Shown here: positions 45,860 through 54,470 of the stretch, piece after piece
How the letters are laid out: every line of letters starts with the position of its first letter
Position numbering within the stretch: position 1 is the first letter of the stretch
Source of the DNA: Balneola sp.
GTDB lineage: Bacteria > Bacteroidota > Rhodothermia > Balneolales > Balneolaceae
Assembly: GCA_028284195.1 (NCBI GenBank)
Contig: JANQSE010000007.1
Coordinates: 1-64,000, forward strand
Direction: 5' to 3'
DNA length: 64,000 bases
The notes under the pieces: generated by a model
Seen by the model: only the letters and a program-made list of their open reading frames with translations
Told to the model about the DNA's origin: nothing
Database searches by the model: none
Program-made: the position numbers and the translations under genes

Positions 45860-46014
45860 TAGTACAATAGCCGCTCGGAAAGATAGTGCTGAAGCTCATT
45901 AAGAAGTAACAGACCGATTTCAAATAGCATCGCAGTAATTGGTATTCATCAAGCTGTCTAGGCTTTAGCACTCAATGATCAACAACTAGTTATTATTATG
46001 TATGGCTGGTACTA
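45860..46014 (+). ncRNA. Candidate structured RNA with 6S-like architecture
   Basis: A 155-base region folds as one long rod. The closing stem is TAGTAC at 45860-45865 with GTACTA at 46009-46014, then AGCC (45869-45872) with GGCT (46004-46007). A large asymmetric internal bubble follows (12 and 31 bases). The upper stem pairs 45885-45896 with 45961-45972 (12 consecutive pairs, two of them G-U), then ACAG/CTGT and ACCGATT (45913-45919) with AATTGGT (45937-45943). A terminator starts at the end of the closing stem. Closing stem, bubble and hairpin match 6S RNA, the RNA polymerase decoy. The bubble is more asymmetric than usual. No coding frame is visible. Confidence 0.45.
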
Positions 46015-46046
46015 AAAAAGCCTCGCATTAAAACGAGGCTTTTTTA
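46014..46046 (+). terminator. Rho-independent terminator of the candidate RNA
   Basis: AAAAAGCCTCG (46015-46025) pairs with CGAGGCTTTTT (46034-46044), an 11-bp stem with an 8-base loop and a T-run. It is 300 bp from the lipoprotein gene but directly abuts the predicted RNA, so it most likely ends that transcript. Confidence 0.88.
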
Positions 46047-46142
46047 GTTTTATATTCTGATTATTCTAAATATTTAGAATTATATTCTTAGATAAAGAGT
46101 TAATTCAGTTTTATTTTTAATAATTGAATGATAGTGAGGAAT

Positions 46143-46604
46143 ATGAAGCTAGACACCACTGATCGAAAAATCTTACACCTTCTGCAACAAGAAGGAAGGA
46201 TGGCGAACAACGAGCTTGCCTCAAGGGTAGGGCTTACTACAACTCCAACGTTGGAGCGGGTTCGCAGGCTCGAACGGGATGGGATCATAGAAAGCTATGT
46301 CGCAAAAGTAAATCGTGAAGCAGTAGAAAAAGGCTTGACAGTTTTTGTGAATGTAACCCTCAGTGCACATCAACTAAATAAGTTAGAAGAGTTTACCTCT
46401 GCTGTAAAAGCAATCCCTGAAATCCTGGCTTGTTATAATACCACAGGCGATGGCGATTTTTTACTTCATGTGGTAGCGAAAGACACTCAGGATTACGAGC
46501 AGTTGATGAGAACAAAGCTTACCACACTTCCCGATATTCAGCGGCTTCATACAAGTATTGTACTCAACACCATTAAAGAAGAATCAGCAATACCAGTATT
46601 ATGA
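46143..46604 (+). CDS. Lrp/AsnC family transcriptional regulator
   Basis: A regulator of 153 residues. The N-terminal winged helix-turn-helix (LDTTDRKILHLLQQEGRMANNELASRVGL, then TTTPTLERVRRLERDGII) and C-terminal RAM/ligand domain (VTLSAHQLNKLEEF...CYNTTGDGDFLLHVV) are typical of Lrp. The ATG at 46143 has a GAGG ribosome binding site and is preferred over 46128. Its stop overlaps the start of the methionine gamma-lyase gene by 4 bases. It therefore probably controls sulfur-amino-acid breakdown, as MdeR does in Pseudomonas (established there, inferred here). Confidence 0.92.
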   Translation: MKLDTTDRKILHLLQQEGRMANNELASRVGLTTTPTLERVRRLERDGIIESYVAKVNREAVEKGLTVFVNVTLSAHQLNKLEEFTSAVKAIPEILACYNTTGDGDFLLHVVAKDTQDYEQLMRTKLTTLPDIQRLHTSIVLNTIKEESAIPVL

Positions 46605-47833
46605 TGAATACAGAAGCTATAGTAAAGGAACTTTCATTTGAGTCAAAAGCAGTTCATGCTGGAGCCGGTAAAAAAGATCAGTATGGATCTCATGCCACTC
46701 CTATCTATCAAACTTCTACCTTTGTTTTTAATAATGTAGATGAAGGTGCAAAGGCATTTGCTCATGAGGAAGGAGGGGCATCACATATTTATTCGAGATT
46801 GGGAAATCCGACGGTAGAGCATCTCGAAAGAGCCATTCGTGAGTTGGAGACCTTTGGACTCGCTGATGCTGAGGAATACACCGGTATGGCTTTTGGGAGC
46901 GGAATGGCCGCCATCACAACTGGAATCATAGCCCTCGCAAAAGAAAAACATGTGATTGCTCAGGATGCGTTATATGGATGTACAAGCCAGTTTTTGAAAG
47001 AGGAAACATTTCAGCTTGGTATGTCTGCTTCCTTTATTGATATGACAGATCTTTTCCTTCTGGAAGTGGAGCTTAAAAAGCATCCGAATAAAGCATTGGT
47101 GTATTTGGAAAGTATTGCTAACCCAACGATGAAGGTGAGTGATATCCAGGCTATTTCTGATCTGGCTCACGAATATGGTGTGTTGGTTATGGTAGATAAT
47201 ACCTTTGCTACACCATATCACCTACAGCCGCTTAAACTTGGTGCAGATGTAGTTGTACATTCAACCACAAAATACATGGGCGGCCATGGAACCATAATTG
47301 GCGGGGCGATGGTAACGCGGAAAGAAATTATAACTGACAATGATGTATTCATTTTCCGAAAGAATTTGGGTGGGATTTCGAGCCCAATGGATGCATGGAT
47401 TACCTTAAATGGAGTTAAAACCCTCGCTCTGAGAATGGAAAAACATTCCGCAAATGCAATGAAAGTGGCAGAGTTTTTAGAAACACATCCAGCAGTGGAT
47501 ATAGTTTGGTATCCGGGACTAACATCCCATCCCCAACATCATCTCGCAGACTCAATGATGGAAAAAGGTTTTGGTGGAGTACTTGCTTTTGAATTGAGAG
47601 GAGGATTTGAAGCTGGAAAATCTCTCATGAATAATGTAAAGCTATGTACTTTGGCTGTTAGTTTAGGAACCGTTGATACATTAATCCAGCATCCGGCATC
47701 TATGACGCATTCTGTTGTTGATGAGCAGCTACGTTGCGGTGCAGGAATTACAGACGGATTAGTTCGTTTGGCAGTTGGGATTGAAAGTGCTGATGATATT
47801 ATTGCTGATTTAGAACAAGCTTTAGAGAATTAA
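46601..47833 (+). CDS. Methionine gamma-lyase (Cys/Met metabolism PLP enzyme)
   Basis: A PLP-dependent enzyme of 410 residues in the cystathionine gamma-synthase superfamily. TPIYQTSTFVF, YSRLGNPTVEHLE, FGSGMAAITTGI and VVHSTTKYMGGHG with the PLP-Lys are canonical. LYGCTSQFLKEE carries the Cys equivalent to Cys116 of Pseudomonas methionine gamma-lyase, where most homologues have another residue, and QHPASMTHSVV is also MGL-like. It should cleave methionine (and related thiols) to methanethiol, ammonia and 2-oxobutyrate. It is coupled to the Lrp regulator. Cystathionine gamma-lyase is the alternative. Confidence 0.82.
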   Translation: MMNTEAIVKELSFESKAVHAGAGKKDQYGSHATPIYQTSTFVFNNVDEGAKAFAHEEGGASHIYSRLGNPTVEHLERAIRELETFGLADAEEYTGMAFGSGMAAITTGIIALAKEKHVIAQDALYGCTSQFLKEETFQLGMSASFIDMTDLFLLEVELKKHPNKALVYLESIANPTMKVSDIQAISDLAHEYGVLVMVDNTFATPYHLQPLKLGADVVVHSTTKYMGGHGTIIGGAMVTRKEIITDNDVFIFRKNLGGISSPMDAWITLNGVKTLALRMEKHSANAMKVAEFLETHPAVDIVWYPGLTSHPQHHLADSMMEKGFGGVLAFELRGGFEAGKSLMNNVKLCTLAVSLGTVDTLIQHPASMTHSVVDEQLRCGAGITDGLVRLAVGIESADDIIADLEQALEN

Positions 47834-47888
47834 GAATTATTCGATCAAGAACGTAGAATTCAAAATTGAAGTTCTGTATTCTTAATTC
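47827..47888. repeat. Nested inverted repeat between convergent genes
   Basis: A perfect 11-bp stem, GAATTAAGAAT at 47827-47837 with ATTCTTAATTC at 47878-47888, encloses AGAAC/GTTCT and then TTCAA/TTGAA. The left arm overlaps the stop codon of the methionine gamma-lyase gene. The right arm lies just before the end of the convergent TPM gene. It may act as a bidirectional 3'-end hairpin. Confidence 0.55.
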
Positions 47889-47901
47889 CGTGAAGTGGTT
47901 A

Positions 47902-48696
47902 TCACCATCCCCCGCTGGCACCTCCGCCGCCGGATCCAAAACCTCCACCGCCTCCAAAGCCGCCAAATCCACCACCAAAGCTATTGCCTCCTCCGAAGGA
48001 AGAACTTCCACCACGTCTCGGTCCACCCCCTAACACACTTCCCCAAAACAAAACGTCTGTGGCACTTAATGTTCGTTTTCCTCCACCGTGTTTACCGCCA
48101 CGGCCTCGGGAAATAAGCACGAATATTACAACTATAATGAAAATGATCACATCAATGGGGATGTTTCCACTTTCATCAGAAGTACTTCTTCGTTCAGGAA
48201 AACCTTCAAATTCTCCGGCAGCTAACTGCATCATAGCATCTGTAGCCCTGTCAATTCCTGCATAAAAATTTCCTTCTCTGAAATTTGGTGTAAGTATGTC
48301 GTTCAAAATTCTATTTGCGATGGCATCCGGTATAGCACCTTCCAGCCCGTAACCTACCTCAATTCGGAACGAACGGTCACCTTCAGAAATCAGCAAAAGA
48401 ACGCCATTATCACGTTCGCCAACTTGTCCTTCCCAGAGTTTCCATTTTGAGAATGTCAGAATAGCTACTTCTTCAATTGAATTTCCCTGAAGTGATTCAA
48501 CGGTAGCTATTGCAATTACATTAGTAGTTGTGTCTCTGTAATTGGATAGTTTATATTCAAGCCGTGCTACCTCAGAAGTAGAGAGCATACCGGCATAATC
48601 GTTCACAAAACCACCAGGATTGTCGGGCAGAATATCCTGGCCAAGTACAGAAAGTGTTACAAAAAGAGTGAAAATTAAGAGACTTAGTTTACGCAT
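47902..48696 (-). CDS. YgcG/TPM domain exported protein with Gly-rich tail
   Basis: A protein of 264 residues. A signal peptide (MRKLSLLIFTLFVTLSVLG) is followed by a TPM_phosphatase domain (PGGFVNDYAGMLSTSEVARLEYKL, NGVLLLISEGDRSFRIEVGYGLEGAI). Next are a membrane helix (IPIDVIIFIIVVIFVLI) and a Gly/Ser/Phe-rich tail ending GGGASGGW. The domain folds like Psb32/YgcG; family members are phosphatase-like or scaffold proteins of the membrane. The ATG at 48696 follows GGGGAG. It is the last gene of the lemA-TPM-TPM operon and overlaps the previous gene by 8 bases. Confidence 0.88.
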   Translation of the reverse strand: MRKLSLLIFTLFVTLSVLGQDILPDNPGGFVNDYAGMLSTSEVARLEYKLSNYRDTTTNVIAIATVESLQGNSIEEVAILTFSKWKLWEGQVGERDNGVLLLISEGDRSFRIEVGYGLEGAIPDAIANRILNDILTPNFREGNFYAGIDRATDAMMQLAAGEFEGFPERRSTSDESGNIPIDVIIFIIVVIFVLISRGRGGKHGGGKRTLSATDVLFWGSVLGGGPRRGGSSSFGGGNSFGGGFGGFGGGGGFGSGGGGASGGW

Positions 48697-49135
48697 CTTT
48701 ATTCTCCCCATAGCTTATATCATCAGGAAGTTCGTTAATATCGTCATCCTGATAAGGGAAAAATTCTTTAAGTTTTTCTCCGATTTTAAGGACAGCCTCT
48801 TTCAGTCCCATTTCATAGTCCTCTGCCATAAAGTACCTGGTGATTAGCTCGATCTCCTCTTCCCAGAAATTTTGCCCCACTTTTTCATGGATTCCTTCAT
48901 CTCCCCAAATGGCAATTTTGTGATCTGCCGTGGCTACATAAATAATGGTCCCATTCCTTAGTTCAGTTTTGTGCATTTTAAGTTCAGCAAAAACTTCTTT
49001 GGCTCGTTCAATGGGATCATCAGATTTACATTTTGCTTCTATATGAACCCGTATTTCACCTGAAGTGGAACTTTCTGCTTCACGAATTGCCCGAATGATC
49101 GTTTTCTCTTGTTCTTCGTTTAGGAAGTCTTTCAT
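48689..49135 (-). CDS. TPM domain protein
   Basis: A protein of 148 residues without a signal peptide: FLNEEQEKTIIRAIREAESST, SGEIRVHIEAKCKSDDPIERAKEVFAELKMHKT, and NGTIIYVATADHKIAIWGDEGIHEKV are typical of the cytoplasmic TPM partner in these operons. I chose the ATG at 49135; the longer start adds an unlikely Ser/Cys-rich leader. It lies between lemA and the YgcG-like gene. Function unknown; probably works with LemA. Confidence 0.85.
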   Translation of the reverse strand: MKDFLNEEQEKTIIRAIREAESSTSGEIRVHIEAKCKSDDPIERAKEVFAELKMHKTELRNGTIIYVATADHKIAIWGDEGIHEKVGQNFWEEEIELITRYFMAEDYEMGLKEAVLKIGEKLKEFFPYQDDDINELPDDISYGENKDA

Positions 49136-49154
49136 AACATAGTATTGAGATGTT

Positions 49155-49190
49155 AGATTTGAGACGTGAGACTCGCTACATCTCAAATCT
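49155..49190. repeat. 10-bp perfect inverted repeat inside the lemA operon
   Basis: AGATTTGAGA (49155-49164) and TCTCAAATCT (49181-49190) are separated by 16 bases, in the 77-bp gap between lemA and the TPM gene. There is no T-run on the minus strand, so it is not a standard terminator. It could attenuate or stabilise the lemA part of the message. Confidence 0.6.
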
Positions 49191-49212
49191 TTAATCTTAT
49201 GTCCTTAGTCTC

Positions 49213-49806
49213 TTAGGAATTACCAAAATCCACAGTTGGAGCATTCTGAGCTCCTTGCTCAGCTTCGAAGTATGCTTTTCGCTCAAATCCACCAATGGAT
49301 GCAAAAATACTGGCCGGAAATTTCCGGATGGCGGTATTATAGCTTTGAGCAGTATTATTGAATCGCTTGCGTTCGGTAGCAATTCTATTCTCCGTTCCTT
49401 CTAATTGTGCTTGTAAGTCCCGAAAATTGGCGTTGGCCTTTAGCTCGGGGTAACGTTCAACAGATACTAATAACCGTGATAATGCACCGCTTAGTTTGCC
49501 TTGTACTTGCTGGAATTGTTGAAACTTAGCAGGGTCGTTCAAATCACTTGCATTTATAGTTATAGATGTTGCCTTACTTCTGGCTTCAATTACTGATGTT
49601 AACGTTTCCTGTTCAAAGTCAGCGGCACCTTTTACTGTATTTACCAGATTAGGTATTAAATCAGCCCGGCGCTGATATTGATTTTCAACCTGTGCCCATG
49701 CACTCTCTACCTTTTCTTCTTTTTCCACTAATCCGTTGTTTACGCTAATTCCAAAGAAAACGATTAAGCCTACAACAACAAGCCCTATAATTAATTTGCC
49801 TTTCAT
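49213..49806 (-). CDS. lemA: LemA family protein
   Basis: LemA-like, 197 residues. One N-terminal transmembrane helix (MKGKLIIGLVVVGLIVFFGI) is followed by a helical domain starting VEKEEKVESAWAQVENQYQRRADLIPNLVNTVKG, the LemA signature. The rest is coiled helices (RLLVSVERYPELKANANF, YNTAIRKFPASIFASIGGF). The family is membrane-anchored and widespread with no settled role. First gene of the three-gene minus-strand operon. Confidence 0.93.
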   Translation of the reverse strand: MKGKLIIGLVVVGLIVFFGISVNNGLVEKEEKVESAWAQVENQYQRRADLIPNLVNTVKGAADFEQETLTSVIEARSKATSITINASDLNDPAKFQQFQQVQGKLSGALSRLLVSVERYPELKANANFRDLQAQLEGTENRIATERKRFNNTAQSYNTAIRKFPASIFASIGGFERKAYFEAEQGAQNAPTVDFGNS

Positions 49807-49897
49807 GATTTTATATTTAGTTGGTTAACTTGAGCCCGCTTACGAGCTCAAATTTATTTTGGTTCATGTAATTCAACTATAATCAAAAACTATTCCA

Positions 49898-50602
49898 TTG
49901 TTAAACACCAATCCCAAATTCATCTATTTTGACTTAGATGACACATTACTTAATCACAAAAAGGCAGAAGAAAATGGGCTAAAAGATGTCCATAGCTATT
50001 TTGAAGAACTTCATGAAGTCCCGTCCGAACAATTAATCAATACCTATCATCACATCAATAAAGGTTTGTGGGAGGAGTATGGCAGAGGAGAGATAGATCG
50101 CCACATCCTTCACAGAAGGCGTTTTGAGGAAACTTTTATAGAGCTGGGAATTAGGGGTGAATTATATTCGGAGGCCGGAAAGGTTTATATGAGCTACTAC
50201 CGCACGCATTGGGAATGGGTTGAAGGTGCCAAAGAAGCTTTTGATGTTATCCGTTCGAATTATAATGTAGGAATTATAACCAATGGCTTTGCGGAGACAC
50301 AATGGATGAAAATCGATCAGTTTGGATTTCGCGACATGGTAAGTCAAATTGTCATTTCGGAAGAAGTGGGAGTAATGAAACCCCATTCCAAAATTTTTGA
50401 TTACAGCACAGATTGTGTAGGCTGTGACCGCTCAGAGATTCTTTATGTAGGGGATTCTTTTGCATCGGATGTAAAAGGAGGGAAAGCTGCGGGCTGGAAG
50501 GTGGCCTGGTTTACATCAAGCCCGACAAAAGAAGGCGAAGAACTTGCCGATTTGGTTTTTGATGATTGGAGGCTACTTTTAAAAATGTTGGGGATTATCT
50601 GA
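49898..50602 (+). CDS. YjjG-like HAD nucleotidase
   Basis: A HAD-superfamily phosphatase of 234 residues. Motif I is FIYFDLDDTLLNHK with the nucleophile Asp, motif II is IITNGFAETQ, motif III has the Lys in GVMKPHSKIFDY, and motif IV is ILYVGDSFASDVKGGKAAGW. The helical cap follows motif I. YjjG relatives dephosphorylate noncanonical pyrimidine nucleotides (house-cleaning). The start is TTG at 49898, as no ATG is suitable. Other HAD hydrolases cannot be excluded. Confidence 0.82.
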   Translation: MLNTNPKFIYFDLDDTLLNHKKAEENGLKDVHSYFEELHEVPSEQLINTYHHINKGLWEEYGRGEIDRHILHRRRFEETFIELGIRGELYSEAGKVYMSYYRTHWEWVEGAKEAFDVIRSNYNVGIITNGFAETQWMKIDQFGFRDMVSQIVISEEVGVMKPHSKIFDYSTDCVGCDRSEILYVGDSFASDVKGGKAAGWKVAWFTSSPTKEGEELADLVFDDWRLLLKMLGII

Positions 50603-50776
50603 TAAATATGCCAGGGAATAATGCACTTTTGTATGGATAGAAATACCAAGCACCATCGGGAAACAGATAGGGTTCATAATTAATAATTCTTCACCTCTTT
50701 TCCTCATTTTTTACAAAAACCTCGTACCTTATTCTGACATTAAATCTAATTTCAATCTCCCAATCTAACTACATTC

Positions 50777-53014
50777 ATGGCTAACGCTGTTGCTGTTAAA
50801 GAACCGGAAGTAACCCTTGAACTTGCTCTCGAACACGGATTAAATGAAGAAGAATTTGAAATGATCAAAACCCGATTAGGCCGGGTTCCTACATTTACCG
50901 AGTTAGGTGTGTATTCAGTAATGTGGAGTGAGCATTGCTCTTACAAGAATTCCATTGTTGAACTTAAAAAACTACCTCGTGAAGGTGAGCATATGTTGGT
51001 TGGGGCAGGGGAGGAAAATGCAGGCCTTGTTGATATTGGAGACGGGCTGGGATGCGCCTTTAAAATAGAAAGTCATAATCATCCATCAGCGATCGAGCCT
51101 TATCAAGGAGCGGCAACAGGAGTAGGCGGCATTCACCGGGATATTTTTACAATGGGGGCCCGTCCTGTGGCCAGTTTAAATTCACTTCGGTTTGGCAGCC
51201 TTGATAATCCACGAGTCCGGTATTTGTTAGATGGCGTAGTTCGTGGAATCGGGGATTATGGCAATTCATTCGGGATACCGGTTATTGGTGGTGAAGTGTA
51301 TTTCGATGAGAGCTATGAAGGAAATCCGCTTGTAAATGCAATGAGCATTGGCTTGGTAGAAGCAGGAAAAACTGTTTCAGCAATTTCAGAAGGAATTGGA
51401 AATCCTGTGATAATAGTGGGAGCAAGTACAGGCAGGGATGGAATTCATGGTGCTACATTTGCTTCTGAGGAAATCAGCGAAGAAAGTGAAGCAAAACGGC
51501 CAAGCGTTCAGGTAGGCGATCCGTTCACAGAAAAATTGTTGCTCGAAGCCAGCCTCGAAGTATTAAAAACAGGAGCCGTAGTGGGTATGCAGGATATGGG
51601 CGCAGCTGGTATTGCGTGTTCAACCTCTGAGATGACTGCTAAGGGCGGACAGGGTATGTTGATTGATTTAGATAAAGTGCCTGCTCGTGAAGAAGGAATG
51701 ACAGCCTATGAATTACTTCTTTCCGAAAGCCAGGAACGCATGCTCATTGTGGCAAAAAAAGGCCAGGAGCAGGAAGTAATTGATGTGTATGAAAAGTGGG
51801 ATTTGCACGGAGTTGTAATCGGAGAGGTAGTAGATACCGATTGTGTAACGTATAAAAAAGAGGGCGAGGTTAAAGGAGATATTCCTGCCGAACATTTAGT
51901 GTTGGGAGGAGGAGCTCCTCAATATATCCGCGAAACAAAAAAGCCCGGGTACCTGGATGAAGTTCAAAACTTTGATATAGACAGCCTGGACCATCCAATC
52001 GATCATGAAGAAACTATCAAAACACTACTTAGCTCAGTGAATATAGCTTCTAAGCGATGGGTGCATGAGCAGTATGACACGACTGTTCGAACAAATACAG
52101 TTACTCCTCCCGGCGCATCAGATTCAGGCGTGATCCGGGTAAAAGGAACAAATCGCGGGTTAGTAGCAAAAACAGATTGCAACGGCCGTTATGTATATTT
52201 GAATCCTCGCCGTGGTGGACAGATTGCCGTGATTGAGTCTGCACGAAACGTTATATGTTCCGGAGGCAAGCCACTCGCTATTACAAACTGCCTGAACTTT
52301 GGAAATCCATATAAACCCGAAGTGTATTGGACATTCAAAGAAGCGTTAGGAGGAATGGGGGATGCTTGTCGGGCATTGAATACTCCCGTAACCGGGGGAA
52401 ATGTTTCTTTTTATAATGAAAATCCGGACAGTGCAATTTTCCCATCTCCAATAATCGGAATGCTTGGGCTTATTGAAGATGTAGAAAACCACACCACAAC
52501 TCCTTCATTCAAAAATGATGGTGATGTAGTTCTTTATATCGGCGCTGAAAGAAAAGGCTTGGGTGGAACCGAGTACCTGAAAAAGATTCACGGCCTTACA
52601 ACTGGTGATGCTCCCGAACTGAATATTGAGTTTGAAGTAAATCTTCAGAATGCTCTTTTAAATGCCATAAAAGCGGGTTTAATTACCGCTGCTCATGATA
52701 TTTCGGATGGTGGGCTTGCCGTAACGCTTGCTGAAATGGCCATTTATGGCAAAAAAGGAGCTGCCATAAACGTAAGCTCACTGGATGGAAGCAGGCATGA
52801 AGTATTATTCAGTGAGGCACAATCAGGTGTTGTTATAACCGCTAAAAAAGATGATCTGAAAGCAGTTATTTCACACTTCAACAATGCAAAAGTACCAGTT
52901 ATTGATCTTGGCCAAGTTGTAGGGACTAAGCTACATATCGAAGGTGTTGCTGAGTTACCTGTAGAGGAAATATCTGAGATTTACGAGGGAGTATTGCCAG
53001 GAATAATGGAGTGA
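50777..53014 (+). CDS. purL: Phosphoribosylformylglycinamidine synthase subunit PurL
   Basis: PurL (745 residues), the small three-subunit-type enzyme (with PurS and PurQ elsewhere), converts FGAR to FGAM in purine synthesis. Motifs include [87 protein letters not shown] and [20 protein letters not shown]. The length is correct for this type. It converges on the lysine aminotransferase gene with 23 bp between stops. Confidence 0.97.
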   Translation: MANAVAVKEPEVTLELALEHGLNEEEFEMIKTRLGRVPTFTELGVYSVMWSEHCSYKNSIVELKKLPREGEHMLVGAGEENAGLVDIGDGLGCAFKIESHNHPSAIEPYQGAATGVGGIHRDIFTMGARPVASLNSLRFGSLDNPRVRYLLDGVVRGIGDYGNSFGIPVIGGEVYFDESYEGNPLVNAMSIGLVEAGKTVSAISEGIGNPVIIVGASTGRDGIHGATFASEEISEESEAKRPSVQVGDPFTEKLLLEASLEVLKTGAVVGMQDMGAAGIACSTSEMTAKGGQGMLIDLDKVPAREEGMTAYELLLSESQERMLIVAKKGQEQEVIDVYEKWDLHGVVIGEVVDTDCVTYKKEGEVKGDIPAEHLVLGGGAPQYIRETKKPGYLDEVQNFDIDSLDHPIDHEETIKTLLSSVNIASKRWVHEQYDTTVRTNTVTPPGASDSGVIRVKGTNRGLVAKTDCNGRYVYLNPRRGGQIAVIESARNVICSGGKPLAITNCLNFGNPYKPEVYWTFKEALGGMGDACRALNTPVTGGNVSFYNENPDSAIFPSPIIGMLGLIEDVENHTTTPSFKNDGDVVLYIGAERKGLGGTEYLKKIHGLTTGDAPELNIEFEVNLQNALLNAIKAGLITAAHDISDGGLAVTLAEMAIYGKKGAAINVSSLDGSRHEVLFSEAQSGVVITAKKDDLKAVISHFNNAKVPVIDLGQVVGTKLHIEGVAELPVEEISEIYEGVLPGIME

Positions 53015-53037
53015 GTTTTAAGCTAAATCCTAATTGG

Positions 53038-54381
53038 CTAAAGAGGGAGGTTTTTGGAAGCAATTATGCACGCTTTCTCCACAATTTCTAACCCTTCATC
53101 AATTTGTTCACTAGTGATTGTAAGTGGTGGGCGAAAACGAACCGTGTTTGGCCCGCAAGCTAGTATCATTAATCCATTTTCGATACAGTTTTTTATTACG
53201 GTGTCTCTTGAGTAAGGATCGGGTAAATCAATGGCACAGAATAAACCTTTTCCTCTCGGGTTTGAAAGGTGCTCATAGTTATTGGATAAATCTTGTAATT
53301 TGGAAACCAGATGTGCGCCGACTTTAGCAGCATTTTCGACCAGGTTATCCTCTTCAATAACATCGAGGATCCGCCCAAAACGGACCATGTCCACCAAGTT
53401 ACCGCCCCAGGTTGAATTAATTCTGGAAGATACTTTAAAACAGTTTGTTTCTACTTCATCGACTCTTGGCCCGGCCAAAATACCACAAACCTGAGCTTTC
53501 TTACCAAAAGAAAGAATATCCGGTTTAACATAATGCTCATGAGCCCAAAATTTACCGGTCATGCCGATACCAGTCTGAACTTCATCGTAAATCAGTAGTG
53601 CTTCGTGTTTGTCTGCAAGATCACGAAGTGCTTGATGAAATTCGATGCGAAAATGGCGATCGCCGCCTTCTCCCTGGATGGGTTCGATCAAAATGCAGGC
53701 AATGTCATCTTTATAAACCTCGAAGTAACGTTCAGCTTGGGCAATAGCTAATTCTTCTTGTTTCTTTACTGATTCAATAGATTCTGATGTTTCAGGATAA
53801 ACATTTGCCGGGCTAATTATCCGCGGCCAGTCAAATTTAGGGAAGTATTTTACTTTGTCTTCAATGGTGTTTGTAACGGATAATGTATAACCTGAACGCC
53901 CATGAAAAGCCTTTTCAAAGTGAAGAACTTTATGACCTACTTCATGCCGGTACCCCTTTTCAAAGTTTTTTTGAACTTTCCAGTCAAAAGCTACTTTCAT
54001 GGCATTTTCGACAGCTAAAGCACCACCGGAAATAAAAAAGGAGTGTGGAAGATATTTTGGAACCGCAACCCGGCTAAAAGAACTCATAAATTCAGCAAGC
54101 TCTTCAGTATATACATCAGAATTGGACGGTTTGTTAATGGCTACCTTACCTAACTTTGCTACAAATTCATGATCGCCTGCAATTTTAGGATGATTCATCC
54201 CAAGTGGGTTTGAAGCAAAAAAAGTAAAGAAGTCTAAGTAGTCTTTCCCGGTTTTTGCATCATGAAGGTAAGCTCCCTGGCTCTTTTCTAAATCCAGAAC
54301 CATTTCAAAGCCATCAATCAGTAGATGTTTTCCTAAAATTTTTCTCACCTCATCGGGGTGTAAAACAGTCTCAGTCGTCAT
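53038..54381 (-). CDS. lat: L-lysine 6-transaminase
   Basis: A class-III PLP aminotransferase of 447 residues. It is distinguished by [72 protein letters not shown] and LSFGKKAQVCGILAG with the PLP-Lys, as in lysine epsilon-aminotransferase (LAT). It should form alpha-aminoadipate semialdehyde/piperideine-6-carboxylate. The start is the ATG at 54381, next to a TTG at 54384. It lies 89 bp downstream of the ornithine aminotransferase gene on the same strand, so they may share a transcript. Confidence 0.88.
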   Translation of the reverse strand: MTTETVLHPDEVRKILGKHLLIDGFEMVLDLEKSQGAYLHDAKTGKDYLDFFTFFASNPLGMNHPKIAGDHEFVAKLGKVAINKPSNSDVYTEELAEFMSSFSRVAVPKYLPHSFFISGGALAVENAMKVAFDWKVQKNFEKGYRHEVGHKVLHFEKAFHGRSGYTLSVTNTIEDKVKYFPKFDWPRIISPANVYPETSESIESVKKQEELAIAQAERYFEVYKDDIACILIEPIQGEGGDRHFRIEFHQALRDLADKHEALLIYDEVQTGIGMTGKFWAHEHYVKPDILSFGKKAQVCGILAGPRVDEVETNCFKVSSRINSTWGGNLVDMVRFGRILDVIEEDNLVENAAKVGAHLVSKLQDLSNNYEHLSNPRGKGLFCAIDLPDPYSRDTVIKNCIENGLMILACGPNTVRFRPPLTITSEQIDEGLEIVEKACIIASKNLPL

Positions 54382-54470
54382 CAAGTTAAATTAAAAATGT
54401 TCAAAACTTATTTGGTGCCAAACTAGCGAATCAGCAAAAAATCCCCAATAGGTTTAAAACGTTTAAACCT

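Noticed and set aside
47984-48265. Plus-strand Pro-rich frame opposite the YgcG-like gene
   Set aside because: It is the complement of the Gly-rich tail of the minus-strand gene, a composition artefact.
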